The position numbers were made by a program, and so were the translations under genes. Below are positions 1 to 8,255 of a stretch of DNA of 64,000 nt, in pieces. The stretch is taken from assembly GCA_963734965.1 (NCBI GenBank), contig CAVTJK010000004.1:1550001-1614000 (forward strand), written 5' to 3'. Below the pieces are notes generated by a model. The model ran no database searches and was not told the DNA's origin. It saw only the letters and a list, made by a program, of their open reading frames with translations. Source of the stretch: UBA4742 sp963734965. GTDB lineage: Bacteria > Actinomycetota > Acidimicrobiia > Acidimicrobiales > Acidimicrobilacustridaceae. The number at the start of each line of letters is the position of its first letter. Within the stretch, counting starts at the first letter, position 1.

Positions 1-701
1 CCCAGCGCGGTGAAGGCGCTGGCGCCGTTCTTGATGATCCACGCCACGTTGGCCAGCGTCTCGACGTTGTTGACGATCGTCGGCTGCAGGTACAGGCCCT
101 TGGCCGCCGGGAAGAACGGGGGCTTGAGGCGGGGCATGCCGCGATTGCCCTCGAGGCTCTCGATCAGACCCGTCTCCTCGCCGACGATGTAGGCGCCGGC
201 ACCCCACGTCAGCACGATGTCGACCGAGAAGTCGGTGCCACCGATGTTGCGGCCGACATGTCCCGCGGCGTAGGCCTCGTTGAGAGCGGCGGCGATGCGC
301 TCCTGGGCGAGCGCCATCTCACCGCGCACGTAGAGGAAGGCCTGGGCGCAGCCGACGGCGTAGCAGGCGATGAGGATGCCCTCGATGAGCTGGTGGGGAT
401 CGCGCTCCATCAACAGCCGGTCCTTGTAGGTGCCGGGCTCGCTCTCGTCGCCGTTCACGACGAGGTAGCGGGGCCACACACCCGGGGGGCAGAAGCCCCA
501 CTTGACCCCGGCCGGGAAGCCGGCGCCACCTCGGCCGAGCAGACTCGCCTCCTTGACCTCGGCGGCGACCGCTTCGGGGGTCATGGTCAGGGCACGGCCC
601 AGGCCCTCGTAGCCACCCGTGGCCTCGAAGCGCGCCAACGTGTGCGAGTCGGCGTACTTGAACCGGTCGGTGATGATCTTCGGCGCGTCCGTGATCGTCA
701 T
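1..701 (-). CDS. nuoF: NADH-quinone oxidoreductase subunit F (partial, 3' end outside window)
   Basis: NADH-oxidising, FMN-binding subunit of complex I (cytoplasmic arm). The visible 233 N-terminal residues hold the NADH-binding glycine loop GRGGAGFPAG and the FMN-site motif NGDESEPGTYKDR, both diagnostic for NuoF. The C-terminal [4Fe-4S] (N3) cysteines lie beyond base 1. The start is the ATG at 699-701, which overlaps the nuoE stop in an ATGA, so the two are translationally coupled. It is the last visible gene of the nuoABCDEF array; nuoG onward presumably follows outside the window. No damage is seen in the visible part. Confidence 0.95.
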   Translation of the reverse strand, partial: MTITDAPKIITDRFKYADSHTLARFEATGGYEGLGRALTMTPEAVAAEVKEASLLGRGGAGFPAGVKWGFCPPGVWPRYLVVNGDESEPGTYKDRLLMERDPHQLIEGILIACYAVGCAQAFLYVRGEMALAQERIAAALNEAYAAGHVGRNIGGTDFSVDIVLTWGAGAYIVGEETGLIESLEGNRGMPRLKPPFFPAAKGLYLQPTIVNNVETLANVAWIIKNGASAFTAL

Positions 702-1327
702 TCGCTCGACTCTCCGGCCGGGCCGGCGTTCATCGACATCCACACCGGTTCAGAACCACCCTCGGGCGACGCGGGACCGGCGGCCCGATCGGTCGGGATC
801 GACTGGCGCACCCTGGCCAACGTGCCGTGAGGCGGGATCTCGTCGTCGAGGGATCCGGCCCGCAGATCCGCGACCAGCTGATCGAACTCGGCGTGGCTGA
901 TGCGATGGCGATAGCGGTAGTTGACCTGGAGACAGGGAGCCTCGGTGCACGCCGCGATGCACTCGACGTCCTCGATGGTGAACAGACCGTCGGGCGTGGT
1001 GTTGCCGGCCTTGATCCCGAGCGTCTGCTCGGCGTGCTCGAGCAGCTCTTCGCCGCCGAGCAACTGGCACGAGATGTTCGTGCACACGTTGACCAGGTAG
1101 CGCCCGACCGGCTCGCGCTTGAACATCTCGTAGAACGAGCAGGTGCCCAGCACCTCGGCCGGGCTGACGCCGACCAGTTCGGCGATGTGGACCATGGCGT
1201 CGTCGGTGACCCATCCGTCCTGCTCCTGGGCCAGGTGCAGCAACGGGATGAGGGCCGACTTGGGCCGCGGGTAGCGGGCGATGATCTCGGCCGCCAGCTC
1301 GACGTTGCCGGCATCGAGTCGGGCCAT
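698..1327 (-). CDS. nuoE: NADH-quinone oxidoreductase subunit E
   Basis: Thioredoxin-like [2Fe-2S] (N1a) subunit of the complex I NADH-dehydrogenase module, partner of NuoF. 209 residues. The four cluster ligands are visible as C82-x4-C87 and C123-x3-C127. The fold core ends near residue 155; about 50 further residues (acidic, Pro/Gly-rich, with PPHGTLARVRQ) form a C-terminal extension of unknown role. Start ATG at 1325-1327 overlaps the nuoD stop by one base (ATGA type), and its own stop overlaps the nuoF start in the same way, so nuoD-E-F are tightly coupled. Confidence 0.95.
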   Translation of the reverse strand: MARLDAGNVELAAEIIARYPRPKSALIPLLHLAQEQDGWVTDDAMVHIAELVGVSPAEVLGTCSFYEMFKREPVGRYLVNVCTNISCQLLGGEELLEHAEQTLGIKAGNTTPDGLFTIEDVECIAACTEAPCLQVNYRYRHRISHAEFDQLVADLRAGSLDDEIPPHGTLARVRQSIPTDRAAGPASPEGGSEPVWMSMNAGPAGESSE

Positions 1328-2754
1328 CAGCGATCGACCTCACCGAGGATCGGGTCGACCGACGAGATCACGGCCACCCCGTCGGCGATCAGGCCCCCGT
1401 GCATCAGATGGGGCAGCGTCTGGAGGTTCACGAAGCTCGGCCCGCGGATGTGCATGCGGTACGGATGCGAGCTCCCATCGGACACGATGTAGCACCCGAG
1501 CTCGCCCCGGGGCGATTCGACGGCGCAGTAGGCCTCGCCTTCGGGGACCTTGAAGCCCTCGGTGAAGATCTTGAAGTGATGGATCAGCGCCTCCATCGAC
1601 TCGTCGATGCGCGCTCGTGGCGGCGGGGTCACCTTCTTGTCCTGGACGCGGTAGTCGCCCGTCGGCATGCGGTCGACGATCTGGCCGACGATGCGCAACG
1701 ACTCTCGGATCTCGTTCAGCCGGATGGCGTAGCGGTCGAAGCAGTCGCCGTAGGACCCGACCAGCACGTCGAAGTCGACCTGGTCATAGGCCAGATACGG
1801 CATGTCCCGACGCAGGTCCCAGGCGTAGCCCGTGGCCCGCAGCAGCGGCCCGGTCGCGCCCAACGCCATGGCCGTCGCCGTGTCCATCACGCCCACGCCC
1901 TGCAACCGCTCACGCCAGATCGGCTGACCGGTGAGCAGCGTGTCGTACTCGTCGAGTCGGGGCGGGATCATGTCGATCAGGCGCATCACGTCGTCGCGCC
2001 AGCCATCGGGCAGGTCGGCCGCCACCCCGCCCGGCCGGATGTAGTTGTGGTTCATGCGCAAACCGGTGACCTTCTCGAGGAAGCGCAGGACCTCTTCGCG
2101 CTCGCGCCACCCGTAGAGCATCATCGAGATGGCCCCGATGTCCATGCCGTTGGTCGCCATGAACAGCAGGTGCGACGAGATGCGGTTGAGCTCGGTCATG
2201 AGCATGCGGATCCACACCGCCCGCTCGGGGACCTCGACGCCGAGCAGCTTCTCGACCGTCAGCGAGAACGCCAGCTCGGAGAACAGCGGCGACGCGTAGT
2301 CCATGCGCGTGACGTTGGTGCAGCCCTGGAGGTAGGTGAGCTCCTCGCCCGTCCACTCCATGCCGGTGTGGAGGTACCCGATGATCGGCTTGCACCGCAG
2401 CACGGTCTCGCCCTGCAGCTCGAGCATCAGGCGCAGCACCCCATGGGTGCTCGGATGCTGCGGGCCCATGTTGATGATCATCGTCTCGTCGGTCGGCACG
2501 GCCTCGAGCTCGGCGGCACGGTCGGCCGCATCGGCCTCGGCCGTGGAGACCTCGGCCGTGAGCTCGCCGTCGGCGCCGACTTCGCTCTCGGACATGCGCA
2601 GCACCGCGCCGGTTTCGATCATGCGCTGGACGGCATCGGTGATGTGGGTCGGCGCCAGCTCCTGAGGACCCTCGGACGTCTGGGTCGGAGCCGCGAACGG
2701 ATCACCCTCGGCCGCGGCCTCGGTGGCGCTCCTGAGATCGTCAGTCGTGCTCAT
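1327..2754 (-). CDS. nuoD: NADH-quinone oxidoreductase subunit D
   Basis: 49 kDa subunit of complex I, forming the quinone-binding pocket with NuoB. The conserved body starts with NMGPQHPSTHGVLRL at about residue 95 and runs to the C-terminus, with motifs such as YLHTGMEWTGEEL and RMNHNYIRPGG. 475 residues, longer than the usual 390-440, because of an acidic N-terminal extension of about 90 residues rich in Ala, Glu, Asp and Thr. The ATG at 2752-2754 is used here; a later start would remove most of the extension, but no better-placed start is obvious. It lies 30 nt after nuoC. Confidence 0.95.
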   Translation of the reverse strand: MSTTDDLRSATEAAAEGDPFAAPTQTSEGPQELAPTHITDAVQRMIETGAVLRMSESEVGADGELTAEVSTAEADAADRAAELEAVPTDETMIINMGPQHPSTHGVLRLMLELQGETVLRCKPIIGYLHTGMEWTGEELTYLQGCTNVTRMDYASPLFSELAFSLTVEKLLGVEVPERAVWIRMLMTELNRISSHLLFMATNGMDIGAISMMLYGWREREEVLRFLEKVTGLRMNHNYIRPGGVAADLPDGWRDDVMRLIDMIPPRLDEYDTLLTGQPIWRERLQGVGVMDTATAMALGATGPLLRATGYAWDLRRDMPYLAYDQVDFDVLVGSYGDCFDRYAIRLNEIRESLRIVGQIVDRMPTGDYRVQDKKVTPPPRARIDESMEALIHHFKIFTEGFKVPEGEAYCAVESPRGELGCYIVSDGSSHPYRMHIRGPSFVNLQTLPHLMHGGLIADGVAVISSVDPILGEVDR

Positions 2755-2784
2755 GGGTACCTTCGTTCAACCCCAACTGGTGGC

Positions 2785-3309
2785 TCACCTGACGTTCGGT
2801 GCGCCCTTGAACTGCACCGGGATCCGGCCCGAGTCGTAGTCCTTGCGCAGGGGGTGGCCCACCCAGTCCTCGGGCATCAGGATGCGGGTCATGTCCGGGT
2901 GGTCGGTGAAGTCGATGCCGAACATGTCGAAGACCTCGCGCTCCATGGCCTCGGTGCCAGGGTGGATCCCGAACAGCGACGGGCAGACGGCATCGTCCTC
3001 GGGGACCTGCACCCGAAGCCGGACGCGCTCGCGATCGCGGTGCGAGATCAGCGTGACCACGACCTCGAAGCGCTGGGGCTCGATGCCCTCGGGCAGCTCT
3101 CGACCCGGGTGGGTGAGGTAGTCGACGCCCGTCACGTCGAGGCACATGAGGAACCCCTCGTGGAACAGCGAGCTGACCAGCTCGCGCAACTGCTCGCGCG
3201 ACGGGTGGACGACCTTCTGGCCGTGGGACCACGTCACCGGCACGCCATGGAGCACTTCGGGCTCGGGTGCCGGCTCGGTCGCGACTTCGGTGTCGGCGAC
3301 GTCGCTCAT
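2785..3309 (-). CDS. nuoC: NADH-quinone oxidoreductase subunit C
   Basis: 30 kDa subunit of the complex I peripheral arm. The family signature region EREVFDMFGIDFTDHPDMTR and the terminal HPLRKDYD segment are present. The start chosen is the ATG at 3307-3309 (MSDVADTEV), 4 nt past the nuoB stop, with a GGGAG about 11 nt upstream; this gives 174 residues. An in-frame ATG at 3337-3339 would add ten residues and overlap nuoB. The first 25 residues are an acidic, low-complexity lead not found in most relatives. Confidence 0.93.
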   Translation of the reverse strand: MSDVADTEVATEPAPEPEVLHGVPVTWSHGQKVVHPSREQLRELVSSLFHEGFLMCLDVTGVDYLTHPGRELPEGIEPQRFEVVVTLISHRDRERVRLRVQVPEDDAVCPSLFGIHPGTEAMEREVFDMFGIDFTDHPDMTRILMPEDWVGHPLRKDYDSGRIPVQFKGAPNVR

Positions 3310-3313
3310 GTGA

Positions 3314-3946
3314 TCAGTCGCTCCCGGACCCGTCGTCACCCGAGGCCGCGCCCGCCCGCGCCAGGCGCGACGCCGACAGCTCGACGCGGGCGCCGTTGTC
3401 GACCTGACCGTCGAACTGCTCGATGACCAGGCCCTCGCCCTGACCCGGGCGGCGGGTCAGCTCGCCGGCGCGGATCTTGGCGTGCAGGGTCAAGATGGCG
3501 TGCAGCAGCGTCTGGGGCCCCGGCGGGCAACCCGGCGCGTACACATCGACGGGAACGATCTGGTCGACGCCCTGCACGATGGCGTAGTTGTTGAACATGC
3601 CGCCGCTCGACGCGCACACGCCCATCGAGATGACCCACTTGGGCTCCATCATCTGGTCGTAGATCTGGCGCAGCACCGGACCCATCTTCTGCGACACGCG
3701 GCCGGCCACGATCATCAGATCAGCCTGACGGGGCGAGGCACGGAAGACCTCCATGCCGTAGCGGGCCAGGTCGTAGTGCGACCCGCCGGTCGCCATCATC
3801 TCGATGGCGCAACAGGCCAGGCCGAAGCTGGCCGGCATCACGCTGCGCGCCCGGGCCCACTTGACCAGCTCTTCGAGGGAGCCGGTCAGGAAGTTGTGCT
3901 CGAGCCCCTCGAGGCCCTTGTCGAGGAAGCCACCCGGTTCGGCCAT
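3314..3946 (-). CDS. nuoB: NADH-quinone oxidoreductase subunit B
   Basis: Carries the terminal [4Fe-4S] cluster N2 that passes electrons to quinone. Ligands are visible as the adjacent pair C45-C46 (FGLACCAIEMMA), C111 (GVCASSGGMFNNYA) and C140 (YAPGCPPGPQ). 210 residues; the last 30 are a variable tail. Start ATG at 3944-3946 overlaps the nuoA stop (ATGA). NuoB and NuoD together line the quinone site. Confidence 0.96.
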   Translation of the reverse strand: MAEPGGFLDKGLEGLEHNFLTGSLEELVKWARARSVMPASFGLACCAIEMMATGGSHYDLARYGMEVFRASPRQADLMIVAGRVSQKMGPVLRQIYDQMMEPKWVISMGVCASSGGMFNNYAIVQGVDQIVPVDVYAPGCPPGPQTLLHAILTLHAKIRAGELTRRPGQGEGLVIEQFDGQVDNGARVELSASRLARAGAASGDDGSGSD

Positions 3947-4437
3947 CAGGCCGCCCTCCCCGGCTCGTCGGTCGGCTCGGATCCGGCCGCGGGTTCGTCG
4001 CGTCCCTCGAGCCCGACTCGTCGCACCGTCGTGGCGGCGGTGCGGGCCGGGCTGGTGACATCCGAGCGGACGACCTGCTTGATCGGACCCCAGTCGAGAG
4101 CACCGCTGCTGATCAGGTACACGAAGGACTCGAACACGGCGGCGGCGAAGATCACGATGGCGAACAGGCCGAACGGTCCGAGGGAACGGAAGACGATGGC
4201 CCACGGGAACAGGAAGACGATCTCGATGTCGAACACGATGAAGATCATCGCCACCAGGAAGAACTTGACCCCGAACCGCTGCGGCAGCTCGCGGTCGGGG
4301 ATGATGCCGCACTCGTAGGGCGCCATCTTGGCCACCGTCATGTTGCGGGGTCCGAGCATCCGGGAGGCGACGCGGCTCAGAAGGCCGAAGACGATGGCCA
4401 GCACCAGCAAGAAGAGGATCGGCAGGTACTGAGCCAT
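3946..4437 (-). CDS. nuoA: NADH-quinone oxidoreductase subunit A
   Basis: Small membrane subunit of complex I. Three hydrophobic segments (about residues 4-25, 57-80 and 88-110) and the signature loop YECGI, followed by FFLVAMIFIVFDIEIVFLFP, identify it. 163 residues against the usual 120-140; the excess is a soluble, charged C-terminal tail of about 45 residues. It lies 3 nt after the upstream membrane-protein gene and overlaps nuoB. Confidence 0.95.
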   Translation of the reverse strand: MAQYLPILFLLVLAIVFGLLSRVASRMLGPRNMTVAKMAPYECGIIPDRELPQRFGVKFFLVAMIFIVFDIEIVFLFPWAIVFRSLGPFGLFAIVIFAAAVFESFVYLISSGALDWGPIKQVVRSDVTSPARTAATTVRRVGLEGRDEPAAGSEPTDEPGRAA

Positions 4438-4440
4438 GGA

Positions 4441-5439
4441 TCAGACCTTCGCACCCTCGGCCTCGATGGCCTTGGCTTCGGCGGCCTCGGCTTCTTCCTG
4501 GTTCCGGCGCAGCGTCTTGTCGCGGTAGTGCAGCAGCACGGTGAAGAAGATGAAGAGCGAGAACGCGATGACGAACATCACCGCCGGCAACAGACGGGCC
4601 TGTCCGAGATCTCGCACCAGCACGACGCTGATCACGGGCTGGCTGGGATCGACCTTGGGCAACGGCGGGGCGTGACCGGGTACGGCCGTCTGCGGGATGA
4701 CCGCCTGGACCTGCACCACCTCGTAGTGAGTCGGACTGCGACTGAACAGCTTGCTGAGCTTGTACTGCACGCGACAGATCGGGTCGCTGTTGATCAGGTT
4801 GTGCGTCCGCGTCTCGTTCGGGCAGTACTCGGCGCGCGTGGGCTTGCCGCCGTAGTCGAAGGTGGCCAGGTGCTTGTAGTCGGTCGCCAGCTTGAACAGG
4901 TTCGGGTTCGTCGTCAGCACCACGTCGGAGACCGTGGCCGCGTCGCCCGCCGAGGACTGCGGCACGATGCGCCAGCCGTTCAGGTCGACGTCGGTCATGT
5001 ACTTGGCCAGCACGTCCGGATCGTTGCCCGCGATGTCAGACAGCGTCGCCTGGCTCGGGTTCGGGTAGTTCTTCAGGATCTCGGGATGGGCGTTGATGAT
5101 CTCTTGGGGGTTGGGCAGCTTGGACGGCGGCGGCAACTTGTCCAGCACCTGGGTGCGAGCGGTGCCGCTCCCGGCGACGTAGACCTCGACCGGCTTCCAG
5201 CTGGCGTTGCGCCCGCGTGGACCGTTGGCCGGCGACGTGATCCACCACGTCATGGTCAAGATGCTGCACCAGCCGAACACCGCGGCCAGCGCCACGAGCA
5301 GCCCGAGGCGCGAGCCCATGTTGGTGGCCAGCAGCAGGTAGACCGATCCGGGTAGCAGCACCACGGCCAAGGTGACCACGAGGATGCCGCGGATGCCGGT
5401 GTTGAAATCGATGCCGGCGAAGAGGTGAATGGTCCCCAT
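4441..5439 (-). CDS. Unknown three-helix membrane protein between the cytochrome bc and complex I genes
   Basis: No family recognised. 332 residues from the ATG at 5437-5439. Two N-terminal membrane segments (about 15-38 and 46-68), a soluble domain of about 210 residues that should face outward, a third membrane segment (about 283-305), and a short Glu/Ala-rich cytoplasmic tail likely to form a coiled coil. The soluble part has two cysteines in a short stretch (YCPNETRTHNLINSDPICR), which could form a disulfide. It starts 5 nt after the dihaem cytochrome c gene and ends 3 nt before nuoA, so it belongs to the operon. An assembly or supercomplex factor is an inference from position only. Confidence 0.8.
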   Translation of the reverse strand: MGTIHLFAGIDFNTGIRGILVVTLAVVLLPGSVYLLLATNMGSRLGLLVALAAVFGWCSILTMTWWITSPANGPRGRNASWKPVEVYVAGSGTARTQVLDKLPPPSKLPNPQEIINAHPEILKNYPNPSQATLSDIAGNDPDVLAKYMTDVDLNGWRIVPQSSAGDAATVSDVVLTTNPNLFKLATDYKHLATFDYGGKPTRAEYCPNETRTHNLINSDPICRVQYKLSKLFSRSPTHYEVVQVQAVIPQTAVPGHAPPLPKVDPSQPVISVVLVRDLGQARLLPAVMFVIAFSLFIFFTVLLHYRDKTLRRNQEEAEAAEAKAIEAEGAKV

Positions 5440-5444
5440 GGTTC

Positions 5445-6587
5445 CTACAGGCTCCGCTCGTAGTCCACGATGGCCGTCACTTGCGCTTCGGTGTACATGA
5501 CCTGGGCCGGGCTCATGGTGGCCTTGGTGGGGTCGCTGCCGTTGGGGTTGATCCCCCAGGCTGGCATCTGGCCGCTGCCCATGCCCCCGTTGCCGTAGCC
5601 CTTGCCCGGGATCGAGCCGAGCATCACGAAGGCCACCTGTTCGGAGGCCGTGTCGAACTGGCGCTCCTCGCTCCCGTTGCTGAGGTTGGGACCGAGGCCC
5701 CCACCGCCACCGGGGACCTGGGCCATCCCGATCGACCAGCCCCTCGTGTGACACCGTGCGCAGGACCAGGCCCCGGCGGCGAAGGCGTCGTACTGACCCA
5801 GGTTGAACAACGCCTCACCGAGGGTCTTCCACTGGGTGTTGACCGGCGTGCCGTACAACGTGCAGTTGTTGTTGGCATCGGGCTTGCAGACCTTGGCGAT
5901 CTCGGCGTTGAGGTTGGCGGTGGCCGTGTTGGCCGGCAGCTGGATGCTGCGGAGGTAGGCGATGACGTCGAGGAGCTGCTGGTCGCTGAGCGGTCCACCG
6001 CCGAGCGAGCCCCACGCCGGCATGGGCGACGGCGGGCGGCCGTACTCGAGGATGTTGTTGACCTCGGCCTCGGAGTACCGGTACAGCACGGTGTTGAGCG
6101 CTGGTGCCATCCACTTCACGGCGGCCACGTAGTCGCCGTTGGCGTTCAGCAGCGTGTAGGGGGCGGCCCCGCCGACGCCGTTCGGGCCGTGGCAGCTGAC
6201 GCACTTGGCCTTGTTGAGGTAGACGTCCTCGCCGCGAGAGATGAAGACCTTGTCGTAGTGCTGGACCTCGCCCTGCTCCCGGGCGGGTTCGGCCAGCCAG
6301 TACAGCGGGAGGCCGATCGCGATCACGATGAGCAGCACCAGAGCCAGACCGAGCGTGCGGTCGAGCTTGGGGCCTTCGAGCTCTTCGTCGCTCAGGTACG
6401 GCTTGCGGTTGGCGGCCAGCTCGAGCTCGGCGCCGACCTCGGCCCGGCCCCGGCGCATGTTGCTGATCACCGCGATCACGAAGCCGATGATCAAGATGGC
6501 GACGACGACGCCACCGATCGCCCCGGCCGCGGTGGCCAGGACCTGTTGCTCAGCGAGGACAGGAATCAATGTTGTGCTACCCCACAC
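5445..6587 (-). CDS. Membrane-anchored dihaem cytochrome c of the quinol-oxidising complex
   Basis: Carries two c-type haem motifs, C129-V-S-C132-H133 and C276-A-R-C279-H280, in two cytochrome c domains; MPAW sequences after each motif supply likely axial methionines. Membrane segments lie at about 22-42 and 79-97, so both haems face outside. 380 residues. It should take electrons from the Rieske protein and pass them to a terminal oxidase, the role of QcrC in actinobacteria. It overlaps the end of the Rieske gene by 11 nt. Unlike typical actinobacterial QcrC it has two N-terminal helices and no C-terminal anchor. Confidence 0.88.
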   Translation of the reverse strand: MWGSTTLIPVLAEQQVLATAAGAIGGVVVAILIIGFVIAVISNMRRGRAEVGAELELAANRKPYLSDEELEGPKLDRTLGLALVLLIVIAIGLPLYWLAEPAREQGEVQHYDKVFISRGEDVYLNKAKCVSCHGPNGVGGAAPYTLLNANGDYVAAVKWMAPALNTVLYRYSEAEVNNILEYGRPPSPMPAWGSLGGGPLSDQQLLDVIAYLRSIQLPANTATANLNAEIAKVCKPDANNNCTLYGTPVNTQWKTLGEALFNLGQYDAFAAGAWSCARCHTRGWSIGMAQVPGGGGGLGPNLSNGSEERQFDTASEQVAFVMLGSIPGKGYGNGGMGSGQMPAWGINPNGSDPTKATMSPAQVMYTEAQVTAIVDYERSL

Positions 6588-7422
6588 AGTGCGGGCCCTC
6601 GGCTTCTTGGCCCGTGGTGTTGGTGCCGATAGGTGGTCCCTGGATGATCGTGCCGGTGTCGACGGTCAACACGCCGCCGTTGACGGTGGTCGAGAACCGG
6701 TCCATGCCTCGGGGAGCGGGCCCGCCGCGCTTCTCGCCGGCCTGGCTGTACTGCGAGCCGTGGCAGGGGCACTCGAACCACTGCGAGGTGAGGCACGACG
6801 GCACCCGACAGCCCAGATGCGGGCACGTCTGGTACACGACCGTGACCCCGGCCTGCAGCGAGTTGAGCACAGGCTGGCTGTAGACCTTCTCGGCCTTCTG
6901 GAGGGCGGCGGCCGGATAGGCCGTCATCCAGAGCCGGCCCTGGGCGAAGTAGAAGAAGCCGCTGCCGGTGCTGATCTCCGACAGGATGTCGCTGATCTTG
7001 CCGACCTGGATGACCGAGCCGAACCCGCCCTTGGGCACCGGCCACAGGAAGGCCAGGATCGAGGCGCCGAAGCCGGCCAGGCTGAGGCTCATGAAGGTCA
7101 CGATGCTGCGATTGAGGAACTGGCGGCGGGTGACGCCGATCTGTTCGGGATCGGGCGGGACGAACGCGGAGATGTCAGCCGACGGCGCCTTCTCGATCTC
7201 GGGCGGGCGCCGCTCGAGGGCGGCCGACTTCTCGACCTCGCGCCCCGTCGTCGGCTCCACAACGGCTACGTCGGGCGCGACGACGGCGCTCTTGTCGCGC
7301 TGGCGCGTCTCGCGCGACAGCTGACCGGTGGCCTGGTCGGTGTCGCGGCGGCGCGTGGACGCGAACAGCACCAGCGCGGCCAGGATGATGAAGAGGGGGA
7401 TGAGGATCAGCAGATAGGTCAT
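6577..7422 (-). CDS. qcrA: Rieske [2Fe-2S] protein of the cytochrome bc complex
   Basis: Transfers electrons from quinol at the Qo site to cytochrome c. Cluster motifs are CPHLGC (C200, H202, C205) and CPCHGS (C218, C220, H221); C200, H202, C218 and H221 bind the cluster while C205 and C220 form the disulfide. There are two hydrophobic segments: residues 3-21, and 105-127 directly preceded by TRRQFL, a twin-arginine-like sequence suited to Tat export of the folded cluster domain. 281 residues. It lies 12 nt after the cytochrome b C-terminal gene. Confidence 0.95.
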   Translation of the reverse strand: MTYLLILIPLFIILAALVLFASTRRRDTDQATGQLSRETRQRDKSAVVAPDVAVVEPTTGREVEKSAALERRPPEIEKAPSADISAFVPPDPEQIGVTRRQFLNRSIVTFMSLSLAGFGASILAFLWPVPKGGFGSVIQVGKISDILSEISTGSGFFYFAQGRLWMTAYPAAALQKAEKVYSQPVLNSLQAGVTVVYQTCPHLGCRVPSCLTSQWFECPCHGSQYSQAGEKRGGPAPRGMDRFSTTVNGGVLTVDTGTIIQGPPIGTNTTGQEAEGPHCVG

Positions 7423-7434
7423 GGGGGGCTCGGA

Positions 7435-8238
7435 TCAGAGGTCGAAGAACAGCCCGCCGCTCCAGGGGGCGGTGAAGTTGAAGCCCTCCCCCCGGAAGAA
7501 CGAGCCGATGATGACAAGCACGGCCCAGAACATGAGGAACGTCGTGAACAACGAGATCGCGAACTTGCGATCTTCCGGCTTGTGGCTCGGGTTCTTGTCC
7601 ATGTAGGGGGCCAGGATCAACAAGAAGATGCCCATGCCTGGGACGGTCACCCCCGCGACCATCGGGTGGAACATGGTGAGCAGCTCTTGCAGACCGAGGA
7701 AGTACCAAGGGGCCTTCGACGGATTTGGGGTCGAGTTGGGGTTGGCCAACTCGAGGAGAGGCGCGTTCACGAAGATCGAGAACACGAGCAGGAAGGCGGT
7801 CATCAACAGGGCGGCCACGAACTCGACGGCCAGCAGATGAGGCCACACGTGCACCTTGTCGACCGGCGTGGCCTTCACGTCCTGGATCGACCCGGACTTG
7901 ACCACGGTCAGCAGGCGCTGGGTGTGGCCCCCCGGTCCCGAGGCGGTCGGGGGCGGGGCGGCGGTGGCCACGGCGCCGCCGGCGGGGGGCGCCAGCGTGC
8001 CGACACCACCTCCACCGCCGGAGCTCTCGGATTCGCCCGCCGCCTTGCGGGCCTTGGCCGCCTTCGACCGCTCGAGCAGGTGGGCCGGGATCTTGCTGTC
8101 GCCCTCGGACGCGGCCGGGGCGTCGTCGGACGCGGCGGCGCTGGGCGCCTCGTCGCCGGCGGGCGCGGCCTTGGCCGCCTCGGCCTTCTGACGGGCGGCT
8201 TCGGCTCGCTTGCGTAGATGTTCGGGGATCTCTGTCAT
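7435..8238 (-). CDS. Cytochrome b, C-terminal subunit (subunit IV-like) of the bc complex
   Basis: Equivalent to the C-terminal part of cytochrome b or b6f subunit IV: three membrane segments in residues 135-250 and the Qo-site motif KAPWYFLGLQELL (residues 175-187), the menaquinol-type variant of PEWY. The first 105 residues are soluble, Ala/Pro/Gly-rich, and contain two similar stretches, EIPEHLRKRAEAARQK (3-18) and KIPAHLLERSKAAKAR (49-64). The same motif opens the c-type cytochrome at 10318. Start ATG at 8236-8238; an upstream frame extension would run into the preceding gene. It follows the b-haem subunit by 17 nt. Confidence 0.93.
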   Translation of the reverse strand: MTEIPEHLRKRAEAARQKAEAAKAAPAGDEAPSAAASDDAPAASEGDSKIPAHLLERSKAAKARKAAGESESSGGGGGVGTLAPPAGGAVATAAPPPTASGPGGHTQRLLTVVKSGSIQDVKATPVDKVHVWPHLLAVEFVAALLMTAFLLVFSIFVNAPLLELANPNSTPNPSKAPWYFLGLQELLTMFHPMVAGVTVPGMGIFLLILAPYMDKNPSHKPEDRKFAISLFTTFLMFWAVLVIIGSFFRGEGFNFTAPWSGGLFFDL

Positions 8239-8255
8239 GGCGTCTCGTTGTCGAT

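Noticed and set aside
1399..3426. Long plus-strand open frame opposite nuoD/nuoC
   Set aside because: Shadow frame created by G/C-rich third positions of nuoD and nuoC; composition is His/Arg/Asp-rich with no family motif.
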